Source of the DNA: Zoogloeaceae bacterium
GTDB taxonomy: Bacteria > Pseudomonadota > Gammaproteobacteria > Burkholderiales > Rhodocyclaceae
Reading direction: 5' to 3'
Length of the DNA stretch: 7,116 nucleotides
Assembly (NCBI GenBank): GCA_031282665.1
Contig: JAITDH010000237.1
Coordinates: forward strand, 1-7,116
The notes below the pieces were generated by a model that did not search any database, had not been told where the DNA came from, and was given only the letters and a program-made list of their open reading frames with translations. Each line of letters opens with the position of its first letter. The stretch's first letter is position 1. Below are positions 1 to 6,579 of this stretch, piece by piece. The translations under genes were made by a program, and so were the position numbers.

Positions 1-546
1 CGTTGCGTCCGGCGCGCTTTCTTCTTCCAGCAGGATCAAGGCGTCATGGATCTGGGCGTGGAGTTTTTCGAGGAACATCAGGCGACAAACGAGGTCGGCG
101 GCGGCAGGGTTGTCCTGCCGTTCGTCCAGGAGAACGGCAAGCGTTCGGTAGAAGTTTTGCAGATCGCCGGCAAGGCGCGTGGAGAGGTGTTCGAGACCAT
201 GGCGGTCGTTGGCGCCGCGCGCTTCCATGAGCGCTTCGCGCCATTCCATCTGTTCTTGCAGGAAATCGGTATCCGTCGTGGTATGGCTGCCGGTATCCAG
301 TTCGTGGCCGCGCAGGGAAAGCAGGTAGCGGGCGCGTGAAAGCGGGTGCCGCAAGGTCTGGTATCCCTCATTGACCCGTGTCGCCTTTTGCATGGACAGG
401 CGTTTTTCCTCGTCTGTCGCGGCGACGAAACGATCCGGGTGCACTTCGCTTTGCAGGGCGAGATAGCGCTTGTCCAGTTCGGCCTGGTCGATTCGATGGC
501 GCAACGGCAGTTGGAAAAGGGTAAAAAAGTCGTCGGTGAGGTTCAC
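1..546 (-). CDS. hscB: Fe-S cluster assembly co-chaperone HscB (partial, 3' end outside window)
   Basis: HscB is a J-domain co-chaperone that brings the scaffold IscU to the Hsp70 HscA and stimulates its ATPase during Fe-S cluster transfer in the cytoplasm. 182 codons are visible from a GTG start with no stop before the window edge. E. coli HscB has 171 residues, so only a few residues are probably missing. The N-terminal J domain (about 1-80) carries the HPD motif at residues 36-38 (EVHPDRF), followed by RVNEGYQTLRHPLSRARYLL, close to the E. coli [21 protein letters not shown] block. The C-terminal helical IscU-binding domain contains FLQEQMEWREAL (95-106) and LMFLEKL (156-162), both matching E. 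coli segments. The GTG was chosen because the frame is closed by TAA 9 bp upstream and family similarity starts at once (DDFFTLFQLP). No clear Shine-Dalgarno precedes it, so coupling to upstream translation is likely. The gene lies 31 bp after an M48 peptidase gene instead of iscA. Confidence 0.93.
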   Translation of the reverse strand, partial: MNLTDDFFTLFQLPLRHRIDQAELDKRYLALQSEVHPDRFVAATDEEKRLSMQKATRVNEGYQTLRHPLSRARYLLSLRGHELDTGSHTTTDTDFLQEQMEWREALMEARGANDRHGLEHLSTRLAGDLQNFYRTLAVLLDERQDNPAAADLVCRLMFLEKLHAQIHDALILLEEESAPDAT

Positions 547-578
547 GGGAATTTTTTACTTGCCGGGAATTTGGCCAT
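543..578 (-). other. Possible 11-codon coupling ORF between the M48 peptidase gene and hscB
   Basis: An ATG overlaps the M48 stop codon (TGATG). It opens an 11-codon frame (MAKFPASKKFP) whose TGA overlaps the GTG start of hscB (GTGA). It therefore fills the whole gap between the two genes with overlapping stop and start codons at both ends. Neither the ATG nor the hscB GTG has a strong Shine-Dalgarno, so terminating ribosomes could reinitiate along this path. The arrangement is seen directly. Translation of the peptide, or any role for it, is inference and chance is quite possible. Confidence 0.25.
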
Positions 579-1411
579 CAGGGTTTCTTGGCATCTTCGT
601 AAAGCGGCATGACCTTGGGCAAGGCGGTTTCGATTTCCTGGATGCGGGTCTTGCTGGAAGGATGGGTGGAAAGCCAGGGGAGCGGCGTGCCTCCGCCGGC
701 GGCGGCCATCTTTTGCCAGAGGGTGACCCCGGCGCGGGGATCGTAGCCCGCGCGGGCGGCAAGGTCGAGGCCGACGAGATCGGCTTCGCTCTCGTCGCTG
801 CGGGAAAATTGCAAGGTCAGGAGTTTGCCGCCATATTTGAAGGCCTTTTCATATTTGCCGCCGCTGACGAATTTGCCCAGGAGTCCGGCGCCGATCGAAG
901 TCGCCTGGTTCTTGCCGATCTGGGCGCGGGCGTGTTCGCGCAGGGCGTGCGCCGCTTCGTGGCCCATCACGATGGCGATTTCGTCGTCGGTGAGGTCGAG
1001 TCCTTCCGTCAGGCCGGTGTAGAAGGCGATCTTGCCGCCCGGCATGCAGAACGCGTTGACCGTATCGCTTTTCAGGAGATTCGTTTCCCATTTCCAGTCC
1101 TTGGCGGCCTCGTTGAAACGCGGGGCAAAGGCGATGATGCGTTTGGCAATGGCGGCGACGCGCTTGCCCTGGGCGGTGTTGCTTGCCAGGGCGCCCTTGC
1201 TTTTCGCTTCCTGGATCAACTTCTGGTATTCCTGGGCGGACTCGTTTTCCAACTCCTCGGCGGATACCATGTTGCGGAAGGAAGAAGGTTCGCCGACTTC
1301 GATCCCGGCCTGCGGCTCTTCCGCCAGGGCGGGGGAAAAGGACAGGGAAAAGGGCAGGAAAAAGGCACAGGCGAGGGCAACAAGGAAAGAACGAAAGCGT
1401 TTTTGTGACAT
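578..1411 (-). CDS. Exported M48 family zinc metallopeptidase (LoiP/YggG-like)
   Basis: This is a 277-residue envelope protease of the M48 (Ste24/Oma1/LoiP) family. A signal peptide covers residues 1-30: basic MSQKRFR, a hydrophobic stretch to about residue 25, then SPALA followed by EEPQ as a type I cleavage site. There is no lipobox cysteine, unlike E. coli LoiP. The zinc site is HEAAH at 151-155, with the third ligand most likely E207 in ESEAD (207-211). Other family hallmarks are NAFCMPGGKIAFYTGL (119-134) and STHPSSKTRI (248-257). Members degrade or mature misfolded envelope proteins. The substrate here is unknown. The start was chosen over an in-frame ATG 30 codons upstream because it begins the signal peptide, has AGGA 8 nt upstream and lies 1 bp after the diguanylate cyclase stop. 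It is very probably co-transcribed and translationally coupled with that gene. hscB follows after 31 bp. Confidence 0.93.
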   Translation of the reverse strand: MSQKRFRSFLVALACAFFLPFSLSFSPALAEEPQAGIEVGEPSSFRNMVSAEELENESAQEYQKLIQEAKSKGALASNTAQGKRVAAIAKRIIAFAPRFNEAAKDWKWETNLLKSDTVNAFCMPGGKIAFYTGLTEGLDLTDDEIAIVMGHEAAHALREHARAQIGKNQATSIGAGLLGKFVSGGKYEKAFKYGGKLLTLQFSRSDESEADLVGLDLAARAGYDPRAGVTLWQKMAAAGGGTPLPWLSTHPSSKTRIQEIETALPKVMPLYEDAKKP

Positions 1412-1412
1412 C

Positions 1413-3272
1413 TCAATATTCCTGTTCTGCGTTCCACATATCGGAAGTAAACCGGACGACCCGGTTCCGGCCCGTCTGTTTGGCGCGATACAGCGCGACA
1501 TCGGCGAATTTTACCGATTGCCAGAAGGTGTTGCTATCCTTCGGGTAATCGGAAATACCGATGGAGATGGTTTTTTGCAGCACGGTGCTGCCGACGTTGA
1601 CGCGGATTTTCTCCACCGCGTGCCGGATATTTTCCGCGACCTGGTCGGCATCCGGCTCTTCGGCATCCTGGAGGACGATGAGGAATTCCTCGCCGCCATA
1701 GCGGATGACCATGTCGGAAGAGCGCACGGATTGTTTCAATACCTGCGCCAGGGCTTTCAGCACGGCATCCCCGGCGTCGTGGCCGTGGTCGTCGTTGACC
1801 ATCTTGAAGTAATCGAGATCGAGCATCAGGATGGCGAGATGGATTTGCTGCCGGCGCACGTTGGCCAGCAGGGTTTCGACATATTCCTCGAGGTAGCGGC
1901 GGTTGTTCAGCCCGGTCATCGGGTCGCGCAGGGAAGATTCCTTCAGGGTTTCGGTCAGCCGCCGCGCTTCCAGCACCGGCGCCGCCTCGCGCAGATAGAC
2001 GTTGATGTAGGGCAGGGCCGCCCGCACCCGTTCCCTGTCGGTTTCCTTGACGACCAACTGGATGATACTGCCCACCACGCCGGACTGGATGATGGGGAAG
2101 CACAGATAGTTGTACGCCTCGTTGCCGGGCGGATTGAAGGCGTAGCAGATATCCGGCTGGGATATCCCGTCCACCAGGTGCCCGGTGCGGCGGGCGCGGC
2201 AGGTCTCGGAACGTTCCATGATCTGCGGGTTGCACCAGCGGCAGGACGCGCCGAGATTGCCATCCACGATCACCGCGGTCATTTCGTTCCTGCCGTTGGC
2301 GACCTCGTAGATGGAAAACTCGTGCAGGTTGAATTCATCCTGCAAGGTGATGGACAGGCGCTGGAAGATCTCTATCTTGGCCTCGTCTTCCTCGATCGCC
2401 TGCTTGAAGTGGGAAGCCTTGGCCAGGCCATCCACCATGTCGATGGTCGAGGTCAGGAGGTTTTCGTCGGCTTTCGGCTTGCGCCCGGTCAGGTGCGCCG
2501 CCTGCTGGCCGATGCGGGTCAAGCCCTCGTTGAGGAAACCCATCAGATGGTTCAGGCCGGTGGCGATCTGGCCGATTTCGTCGTTGGTTTTCTGGCTGAT
2601 ATGTCCCTTGAAATTACCGACGATCGCCTGCTCGACCACCTCCTCCACCTCTTTTGCCGTTTCCGAAATCGGGCGCAGGACGCGGCGCAGGAAAACGAAG
2701 AACAGCGAAGTGAAGAGCGCCACGATGGAGACGATGCCGGCTACCGTGAAAACGGCCTTGTTGCGCAGGGCGGTGATCGACATGGTCATGGTCACCGCGC
2801 CCAGCACGTCGCCCTCGCGCGCGTTGTGGCATTGCATGCAATTGGGCGTGTCGCGCGAATCGGCGATGTAGGGAATCGTGCTGCGGAAGATGAGTTCCCC
2901 GTTTCTTTCGAGAATCTGGAAACTGTGTTTGCCATCCTGCATGACCTGTTGCTCGATGGCGTCCGGCTGGAATTCGCCGCTGTTGTTCTCGCCGAATTGC
3001 TGGTTGACCAGGGGAGAGCGCACGACATAGGCGGACAGGAGGCCATGCACCTCCGTGATGCGGCGCAGGAAGGATTGCCGCCGGTCTATGACGCCATTGA
3101 TCATGGCTTCGGTCAGATGCACCCGGACGATCTCGGAAGCAGTGCGGACGTGCGCGGCGGTGACATCGACGGAAAAACTGTGGAAAGCGTAAAGACTGAT
3201 GGCTGCAATGACAATGATCAGGCCAATGGCAATGACCGCGAAAAACAGTGAAATTTTGGCGTTGAGGCGCAT
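1413..3272 (-). CDS. Membrane diguanylate cyclase with haem-c sensor, HAMP, Cys-rich GAF-like and GGDEF domains
   Basis: This 619-residue inner-membrane protein is predicted to make c-di-GMP from two GTP. Visible order: TM1 about 7-30; periplasmic sensor about 31-172 with the c-type haem motif CMQCH at 145-149, near the second membrane segment; TM2 about 173-196; HAMP linker about 196-250; a GAF-like domain about 285-432 with cysteines at 344, 347, 358, 376 and 391; and GGDEF about 445-608. The cyclase domain looks active: LDLDYFK (484-490), NDDHGHDAGD (493-502) and GGEEF at 526-530. The product-inhibition I-site RSSD (517-520) has the usual five-residue spacing to GGEEF. Periplasmic CXXCH sensor domains of DUF3365 or Geobacter-chemoreceptor type bind haem and sense redox state or diatomic ligands; that this one does so is inference. 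GAGAG lies about 7 nt before the ATG. folK ends 81 bp upstream, and the M48 gene starts 1 bp after the TGA. Confidence 0.95.
   Translation of the reverse strand: MRLNAKISLFFAVIAIGLIIVIAAISLYAFHSFSVDVTAAHVRTASEIVRVHLTEAMINGVIDRRQSFLRRITEVHGLLSAYVVRSPLVNQQFGENNSGEFQPDAIEQQVMQDGKHSFQILERNGELIFRSTIPYIADSRDTPNCMQCHNAREGDVLGAVTMTMSITALRNKAVFTVAGIVSIVALFTSLFFVFLRRVLRPISETAKEVEEVVEQAIVGNFKGHISQKTNDEIGQIATGLNHLMGFLNEGLTRIGQQAAHLTGRKPKADENLLTSTIDMVDGLAKASHFKQAIEEDEAKIEIFQRLSITLQDEFNLHEFSIYEVANGRNEMTAVIVDGNLGASCRWCNPQIMERSETCRARRTGHLVDGISQPDICYAFNPPGNEAYNYLCFPIIQSGVVGSIIQLVVKETDRERVRAALPYINVYLREAAPVLEARRLTETLKESSLRDPMTGLNNRRYLEEYVETLLANVRRQQIHLAILMLDLDYFKMVNDDHGHDAGDAVLKALAQVLKQSVRSSDMVIRYGGEEFLIVLQDAEEPDADQVAENIRHAVEKIRVNVGSTVLQKTISIGISDYPKDSNTFWQSVKFADVALYRAKQTGRNRVVRFTSDMWNAEQEY
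1420..1423 (-). promoter_or_regulatory. Ribosome binding site for the M48 peptidase gene
   Basis: AGGA lies 8 nt upstream of the ATG at 1411, inside the last codons of the diguanylate cyclase gene. It supports the short start that begins the signal peptide, rather than the 30-codon longer frame. Confidence 0.6.
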
Positions 3273-3353
3273 CGGTAGCTCTCGTTCCTATTTCCCTCTG
3301 AACTGCTGGATTTTGCCAGTTAAATACTGGAAAGGAAAGCAATTTATGGACTG
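3273..3353 (-). other. folK to diguanylate cyclase gap with a small inverted repeat
   Basis: This AT-richer 81-bp gap separates the folK stop from the diguanylate cyclase start. It contains the inverted repeat CCAGT-N5-ACTGG (3316-3330), which could be a weak hairpin or a dyad operator. No T-run follows on the minus strand, so it is not a standard terminator. I do not see a convincing -35/-10 pair, so the cyclase gene may be read from folK or from an unrecognised promoter here. Confidence 0.3.
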
Positions 3354-3833
3354 TTACAAGCGGGAAACGCGTTGTGTCGCAACGGCGGGAAGCCAGGCCG
3401 ACAATGTTCCGCGGCCGGGAATATCCAGCCCGGCGGGCGCGATTTCGGCCAGCGGGACGAGCACGAAGGCCCGCAGATGCAAACGCGGATGCGGCAGGCG
3501 GAGGGCAGGCGCGCGCATGACCAGATCGGCATAGAGCAGGAGATCGAGATCGAGCGTCCGCGGGGCGTTGGGAATGCTCCGCCGCCGTCCTTGCGCGGCT
3601 TCTTCCGCTTGCAGGGCGGCGAGCAGGTCGAGGGGCGGCAGCGCCGTATCCAGGGCCGCCACGGCATTGATGAAATCCGGCTGGGCCGGGAAGCCGACGG
3701 GAGCCGTGCGATAAAGGGAAGAAGCGGCCAGGAGGCGGGTGCGCGGCAATCCATCCAGGGCGGCCAGGGCATTCCGCACCGTCCGGCAGGCTTCGCCGAG
3801 ATTCGCCCCCAGGGCAACATAGGCCCGGTTCAT
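3354..3833 (-). CDS. folK: 2-amino-4-hydroxy-6-hydroxymethyldihydropteridine pyrophosphokinase (HPPK)
   Basis: HPPK transfers pyrophosphate from ATP to 6-hydroxymethyl-7,8-dihydropterin, the step before dihydropteroate synthase in folate synthesis, in the cytoplasm. The 159-residue length matches the family (E. coli FolK also has 159). It starts AYVALGANLGE (4-14), then has SSLYRTAPVG (38-47), QPDFINAV (51-58) and the HPPK signature PRTLDLDLLLY (91-101). The metal-binding aspartates fall at D95 and D97, the E. coli numbering. HPRLHLRAFVLVPLAEIAP follows, as expected. The E. coli W89 position is Asn here. The ATG at 3833 was chosen because family similarity begins there. An ATG 27 codons upstream would translate a palindromic repeat and is rejected. 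No Shine-Dalgarno is visible, and copy A of the repeat ends only 11 bp upstream. The usual partners pcnB and panB are absent; the upstream gene is a glycosyltransferase. Confidence 0.95.
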   Translation of the reverse strand: MNRAYVALGANLGEACRTVRNALAALDGLPRTRLLAASSLYRTAPVGFPAQPDFINAVAALDTALPPLDLLAALQAEEAAQGRRRSIPNAPRTLDLDLLLYADLVMRAPALRLPHPRLHLRAFVLVPLAEIAPAGLDIPGRGTLSAWLPAVATQRVSRL

Positions 3834-3844
3834 GGCAGGGTTTT

Positions 3845-3985
3845 GTAGGTTGGATAAGCGAAGCGCAATCCGACATTCGTATTCCCACGATGCGCAGCAT
3901 CGCAAATCGAACAAATCGAACGACAGCGGCGCAAGCGCCGGTGATGAACGATTGTCGGATTACGCCTTCGGCTCATCCAACCTAC
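3845..3985 (+). repeat. MITE-like palindromic repeat, copy A
   Basis: This 141-bp element has outer inverted arms (3845-3879 and 3949-3985) that both begin GTAGGTTGGAT. The left arm lacks two bases relative to the right arm, and there are a few substitutions. Inside are two hairpins: CGATGC-GCA-GCATCG (3888-3902) and CGGCGC-AA-GCGCCG (3927-3940). It aligns along its whole length with the reverse complement of copy B (6580-6714). Two 9-bp tandem duplications distinguish it: AAATCGAAC twice at 3904-3921 inside, and CCAACCTAC twice at 3977-3994 at the right end. It fills most of the 194-bp gap between the glycosyltransferase stop and the folK start. Repeats beginning GTAGGTTGG are common in beta- and gammaproteobacterial intergenic regions. 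It encodes no transposase and I see no clear target-site duplication. Confidence 0.88.
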
Positions 3986-4020
3986 CCAACCTACGAAACC
4001 AACGCGAACACTTTGACTTG

Positions 4021-4036
4021 CCCTCTTTCAAGAGGG
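4021..4036 (-). terminator. Stem-loop at the glycosyltransferase stop codon, weak terminator candidate
   Basis: CCCTCTT-TC-AAGAGGG is a perfect 7-bp inverted repeat that includes the TGA stop of the glycosyltransferase gene (4030-4028). There is no T-run after it on the minus strand, so intrinsic termination is doubtful. It may instead protect the mRNA 3' end or act together with the repeat element just downstream. Confidence 0.35.
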
Positions 4037-6520
4037 ATCCTTGCCGATGGCTCGCAATTGCGCAACGGCTTGCGCCAGTTCAGTCTCGGCGGCGGCAAGA
4101 TCCGTATCCGTCGAGCACCAGCGACGCCACATTTCCCGGAAAGCGGTCGTCAGGTTTCTTGCCATGCGCGGCGCATCCATCAGCGGGCTGGCCTGCATCC
4201 GCTCGTGCAGGCCGTCGCGCAGGCGCAGCAGGCGCGCATGGTCATTGGCCAGGGAAACGGCGATGTCGACATAGTCGTCGGCGCTTTCGGCGGCCAGTTC
4301 GGACAGGCCGACATTGCGCAGAATGGCGCGTCCCATCCTCGATGCCAGCATGTCGCCCGGCAAGGTGACGAAGGGCACCCCCATCCATATGGAATCATAG
4401 CCCGCCGTGCCGCCGTTGAAGGGAAAGGGATCCAGTCCCAGGTCGACCTCGTTGTACCAGTCGAAATAGATACTCCGCCCCGTCATGCCGCGGATATCGA
4501 GGCGCGCCGGATCGACGCCATGCGCGGTGAATTGGCTCTTCACGAAATCCTGGAAAGATTCGTCCCTGCCGGCGCGCCCGACCAGGATCAGGCGGGAATC
4601 GGGCACGGCATTCAGGATGCGGCTCCACAGCTCGACGGCCTTGTTGCTCGCCTTGCGGAAATTGTTGAGACAGGCAAAGGAAAAGGGACGGGACAGGCGT
4701 TCGCAGGGCAAACCCGGCTGTATCGGGACGGGGGACAGGGTATCGCTGTTGCGGACGCCGTAGCAATCGGGCAGGGGCCACGGCGTCTCGCTGCACCATT
4801 TGCCCTCTTCCAGCACCGGATCGGGGGGGATGAAAATGTAATCCACGGACGACATGCCGGTCGTTCCCGGATAGCCCAGCCAGGTAATCTGGATCGGCGC
4901 CGGCTTGCGGGCGACCGCCAGCAGGCGATGGTTTTCCGTATTGCCGTTCAGATCCACCAGGATATCGATCTCGTCGGCGCGAATCAGCTTGGCGAGCGCC
5001 TCGTCGCCCAGTCCCTGCACCTCCCGCCATTTATCGACATGGAGCTTGGCATACGCGGTGACATTATCCTCGCTGCGGGTGTTGTGATACATGAAGAGTT
5101 CCAGTTGCTGGCGGTCGAACTCGCTCAGGAGCGGCCCGGCAAAGGCCGCCACCGGATGCTGGCGCATGTCGGAAGTCAGCCATCCGATTTTGAGCCGGCG
5201 CTCGGGGTTCCTGTCGCGATCGGCAAAGCGATCCTCATGGCGCAGTTTCTGGCAGACATTGCGGTCGAAAGCCCGCCCCACCGCCAGCACATCGCTCGCG
5301 CTTCGTTCAGAAGAATGCAGGATACTCCAGAGCAGATTGGTATAGACGGCCTGATAGTCGGGACCGATTTCGAGGGCGCGCGAAAAGGTTTCGAGCGCCT
5401 TTTCCGTCTGGCCCTGTTCGCTGTACAGGCCGCCGAGGTTGATCAGGGCGTTCAGGTGCCGGGGATCCTTTTCCAGTATCTTTTTCGCCAGTTCCTCCGC
5501 CTGCGCGGCTTTCCCCTGCTTGCAATACACCACGAGCAGGGTATTCATGCAGTTGAGGTTCTCCGGCTCGCGCTCCAGGCTCATTTCCAGATTTTCCTGC
5601 GCGGCATCCAATTGATAGCGGCGGGTGAAGATCAGGCCCAACTGATCCAGGATCATGGCTTCCGGAACGCCACACTCGACCGCGCGCTGCATGACGTCTA
5701 TCGCCTCGCCGACCGACCCGCCCCCTTGCGTCAGCGCCAGGCAGAGCTTGGCGAGCAAAAGCTTGGAAGCGGAGGCAGATTCTGCCGCAACGCGATACAA
5801 ATTTGCCGCATCGGTAAAATTTTCTCGCTCCATGGCCAGATCTCCGGCCAGTTCCAGGGTCGAAGTCTGTCGCGGCGCCAGTTGGAACAATTTCTCCAGG
5901 CAATGCTCCACGAGTTCCCGCCGGTGGTTTTGCTCTTCCTCGCTGCTTTCCAGCCGGGATTTCCCCAAATGCAGGTATCCCAGGGATATCCAGGCATCGA
6001 GATACGAGGGATCCATCTCCGTGGCCTTCGTCAGGGCCTGGGTAGCCTCTTCCAGTTCGCCGGCGCCCTGTGCCGCCAGCCCCAGCAGACAGTAATACGC
6101 GGCCTGCCGGCCGGGCAGTTCCAGCAACTGTTGCGCGACCTCCTTGGCTTTCGGCCAGTTGTCCGCCGCGGCATAGGAACTGCTCAGGCTGGCCAGGACA
6201 CCCTTGTCCTTGGGCGCCTTGCGCCGCGCCGCCAGCAAGACTTCCACGCTGGCTTTCGACAGGCCGATATTGCGATACAGATCGCCCAGGCGGTGCAGGT
6301 ATTTGACCTTGTCCGGCTTGAGCTTGACGGCTTCTTCGAGGAAGGTCACGGCGCTGTCCTGCTGGCCGATGGCCAGCGCGACCTCACCCAGTCCGAACCA
6401 GCCCGCATGCGATTTCGGCGCCCGCGTCACCACGGATTCAAACAACGTCCCCGCTTCCTCGTATTGCCGTTGCGCCAGTGCCTTGTTGCCCTTGTCGATC
6501 AGACTGCCGAGCTTTTCCAT
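4028..6520 (-). CDS. TPR-repeat GT41-type glycosyltransferase (O-GlcNAc transferase-like), candidate flagellin-modifying enzyme
   Basis: This 830-residue, probably cytosolic protein has about 9-11 tetratricopeptide repeats over residues 1-400. Clear ones are near 4-71, 139-172, 287-320 and 354-387. A GT-B catalytic region of the OGT/SPINDLY (GT41) family follows at about 441-805. Hallmarks are GWLTSDMRQHPVAAF (446-460, H455 aligning with human OGT H498), DILVDLNG (519-526), APIQITWLGYPGTTG (541-555), FACLNNFRKAS (615-625, K623 aligning with OGT K842) and NGGTAGYDSIWMGVP (702-716, D709 aligning with OGT D925). Gly replaces the His of the human NGHTTG motif. GT41 enzymes use UDP-GlcNAc or related donors; the donor here cannot be read. 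GGAAGG lies 5 nt before the ATG. The divergent flagellin gene suggests flagellin is the acceptor, as for the TPR enzyme FlmG of Caulobacter. That is inference from context. There is no signal peptide or membrane segment. Confidence 0.92.
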   Translation of the reverse strand: MEKLGSLIDKGNKALAQRQYEEAGTLFESVVTRAPKSHAGWFGLGEVALAIGQQDSAVTFLEEAVKLKPDKVKYLHRLGDLYRNIGLSKASVEVLLAARRKAPKDKGVLASLSSSYAAADNWPKAKEVAQQLLELPGRQAAYYCLLGLAAQGAGELEEATQALTKATEMDPSYLDAWISLGYLHLGKSRLESSEEEQNHRRELVEHCLEKLFQLAPRQTSTLELAGDLAMERENFTDAANLYRVAAESASASKLLLAKLCLALTQGGGSVGEAIDVMQRAVECGVPEAMILDQLGLIFTRRYQLDAAQENLEMSLEREPENLNCMNTLLVVYCKQGKAAQAEELAKKILEKDPRHLNALINLGGLYSEQGQTEKALETFSRALEIGPDYQAVYTNLLWSILHSSERSASDVLAVGRAFDRNVCQKLRHEDRFADRDRNPERRLKIGWLTSDMRQHPVAAFAGPLLSEFDRQQLELFMYHNTRSEDNVTAYAKLHVDKWREVQGLGDEALAKLIRADEIDILVDLNGNTENHRLLAVARKPAPIQITWLGYPGTTGMSSVDYIFIPPDPVLEEGKWCSETPWPLPDCYGVRNSDTLSPVPIQPGLPCERLSRPFSFACLNNFRKASNKAVELWSRILNAVPDSRLILVGRAGRDESFQDFVKSQFTAHGVDPARLDIRGMTGRSIYFDWYNEVDLGLDPFPFNGGTAGYDSIWMGVPFVTLPGDMLASRMGRAILRNVGLSELAAESADDYVDIAVSLANDHARLLRLRDGLHERMQASPLMDAPRMARNLTTAFREMWRRWCSTDTDLAAAETELAQAVAQLRAIGKDPS

Positions 6521-6525
6521 TATCG

Positions 6526-6531
6526 CCTTCC
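6526..6531 (-). promoter_or_regulatory. Ribosome binding site for the glycosyltransferase gene
   Basis: GGAAGG lies 5 nt upstream of the ATG at 6520 and supports that start. The short stretch between this site and repeat copy B (6532-6579) shows no convincing sigma-70, sigma-28 or sigma-54 promoter, so the promoter of this gene is unresolved. Confidence 0.6.
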
Positions 6532-6579
6532 ATGCCTGCCAGATAAAGCGCGTAGTTTAATCCAAGGCAGGCGATTGGA

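Noticed and set aside
470..1408. 312-codon plus-strand open frame opposite the M48 peptidase gene
   Set aside because: It is a shadow of the M48 gene, whose signal peptide and HEAAH motif are on the minus strand.
1412..1501. 30-codon N-terminal extension of the M48 peptidase
   Set aside because: It would lie inside the cyclase gene and place the signal peptide internally. The inner ATG has a proper ribosome binding site.
1032..3251. 739-codon plus-strand open frame opposite the diguanylate cyclase gene
   Set aside because: It is antisense to a full HAMP/GGDEF protein with intact catalytic motifs. The composition (rich in H, Q, D, G) is typical of a mirror frame.
2614..3900. 428-codon minus-strand frame across folK and the cyclase N-terminus
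   Set aside because: It is out of frame with both genes and very rich in Arg, Pro and Ala. It begins in repeat copy A.
3834..3914. 27-codon N-terminal extension of FolK
   Set aside because: It translates the palindromic repeat, while family similarity starts at the ATG at 3833.
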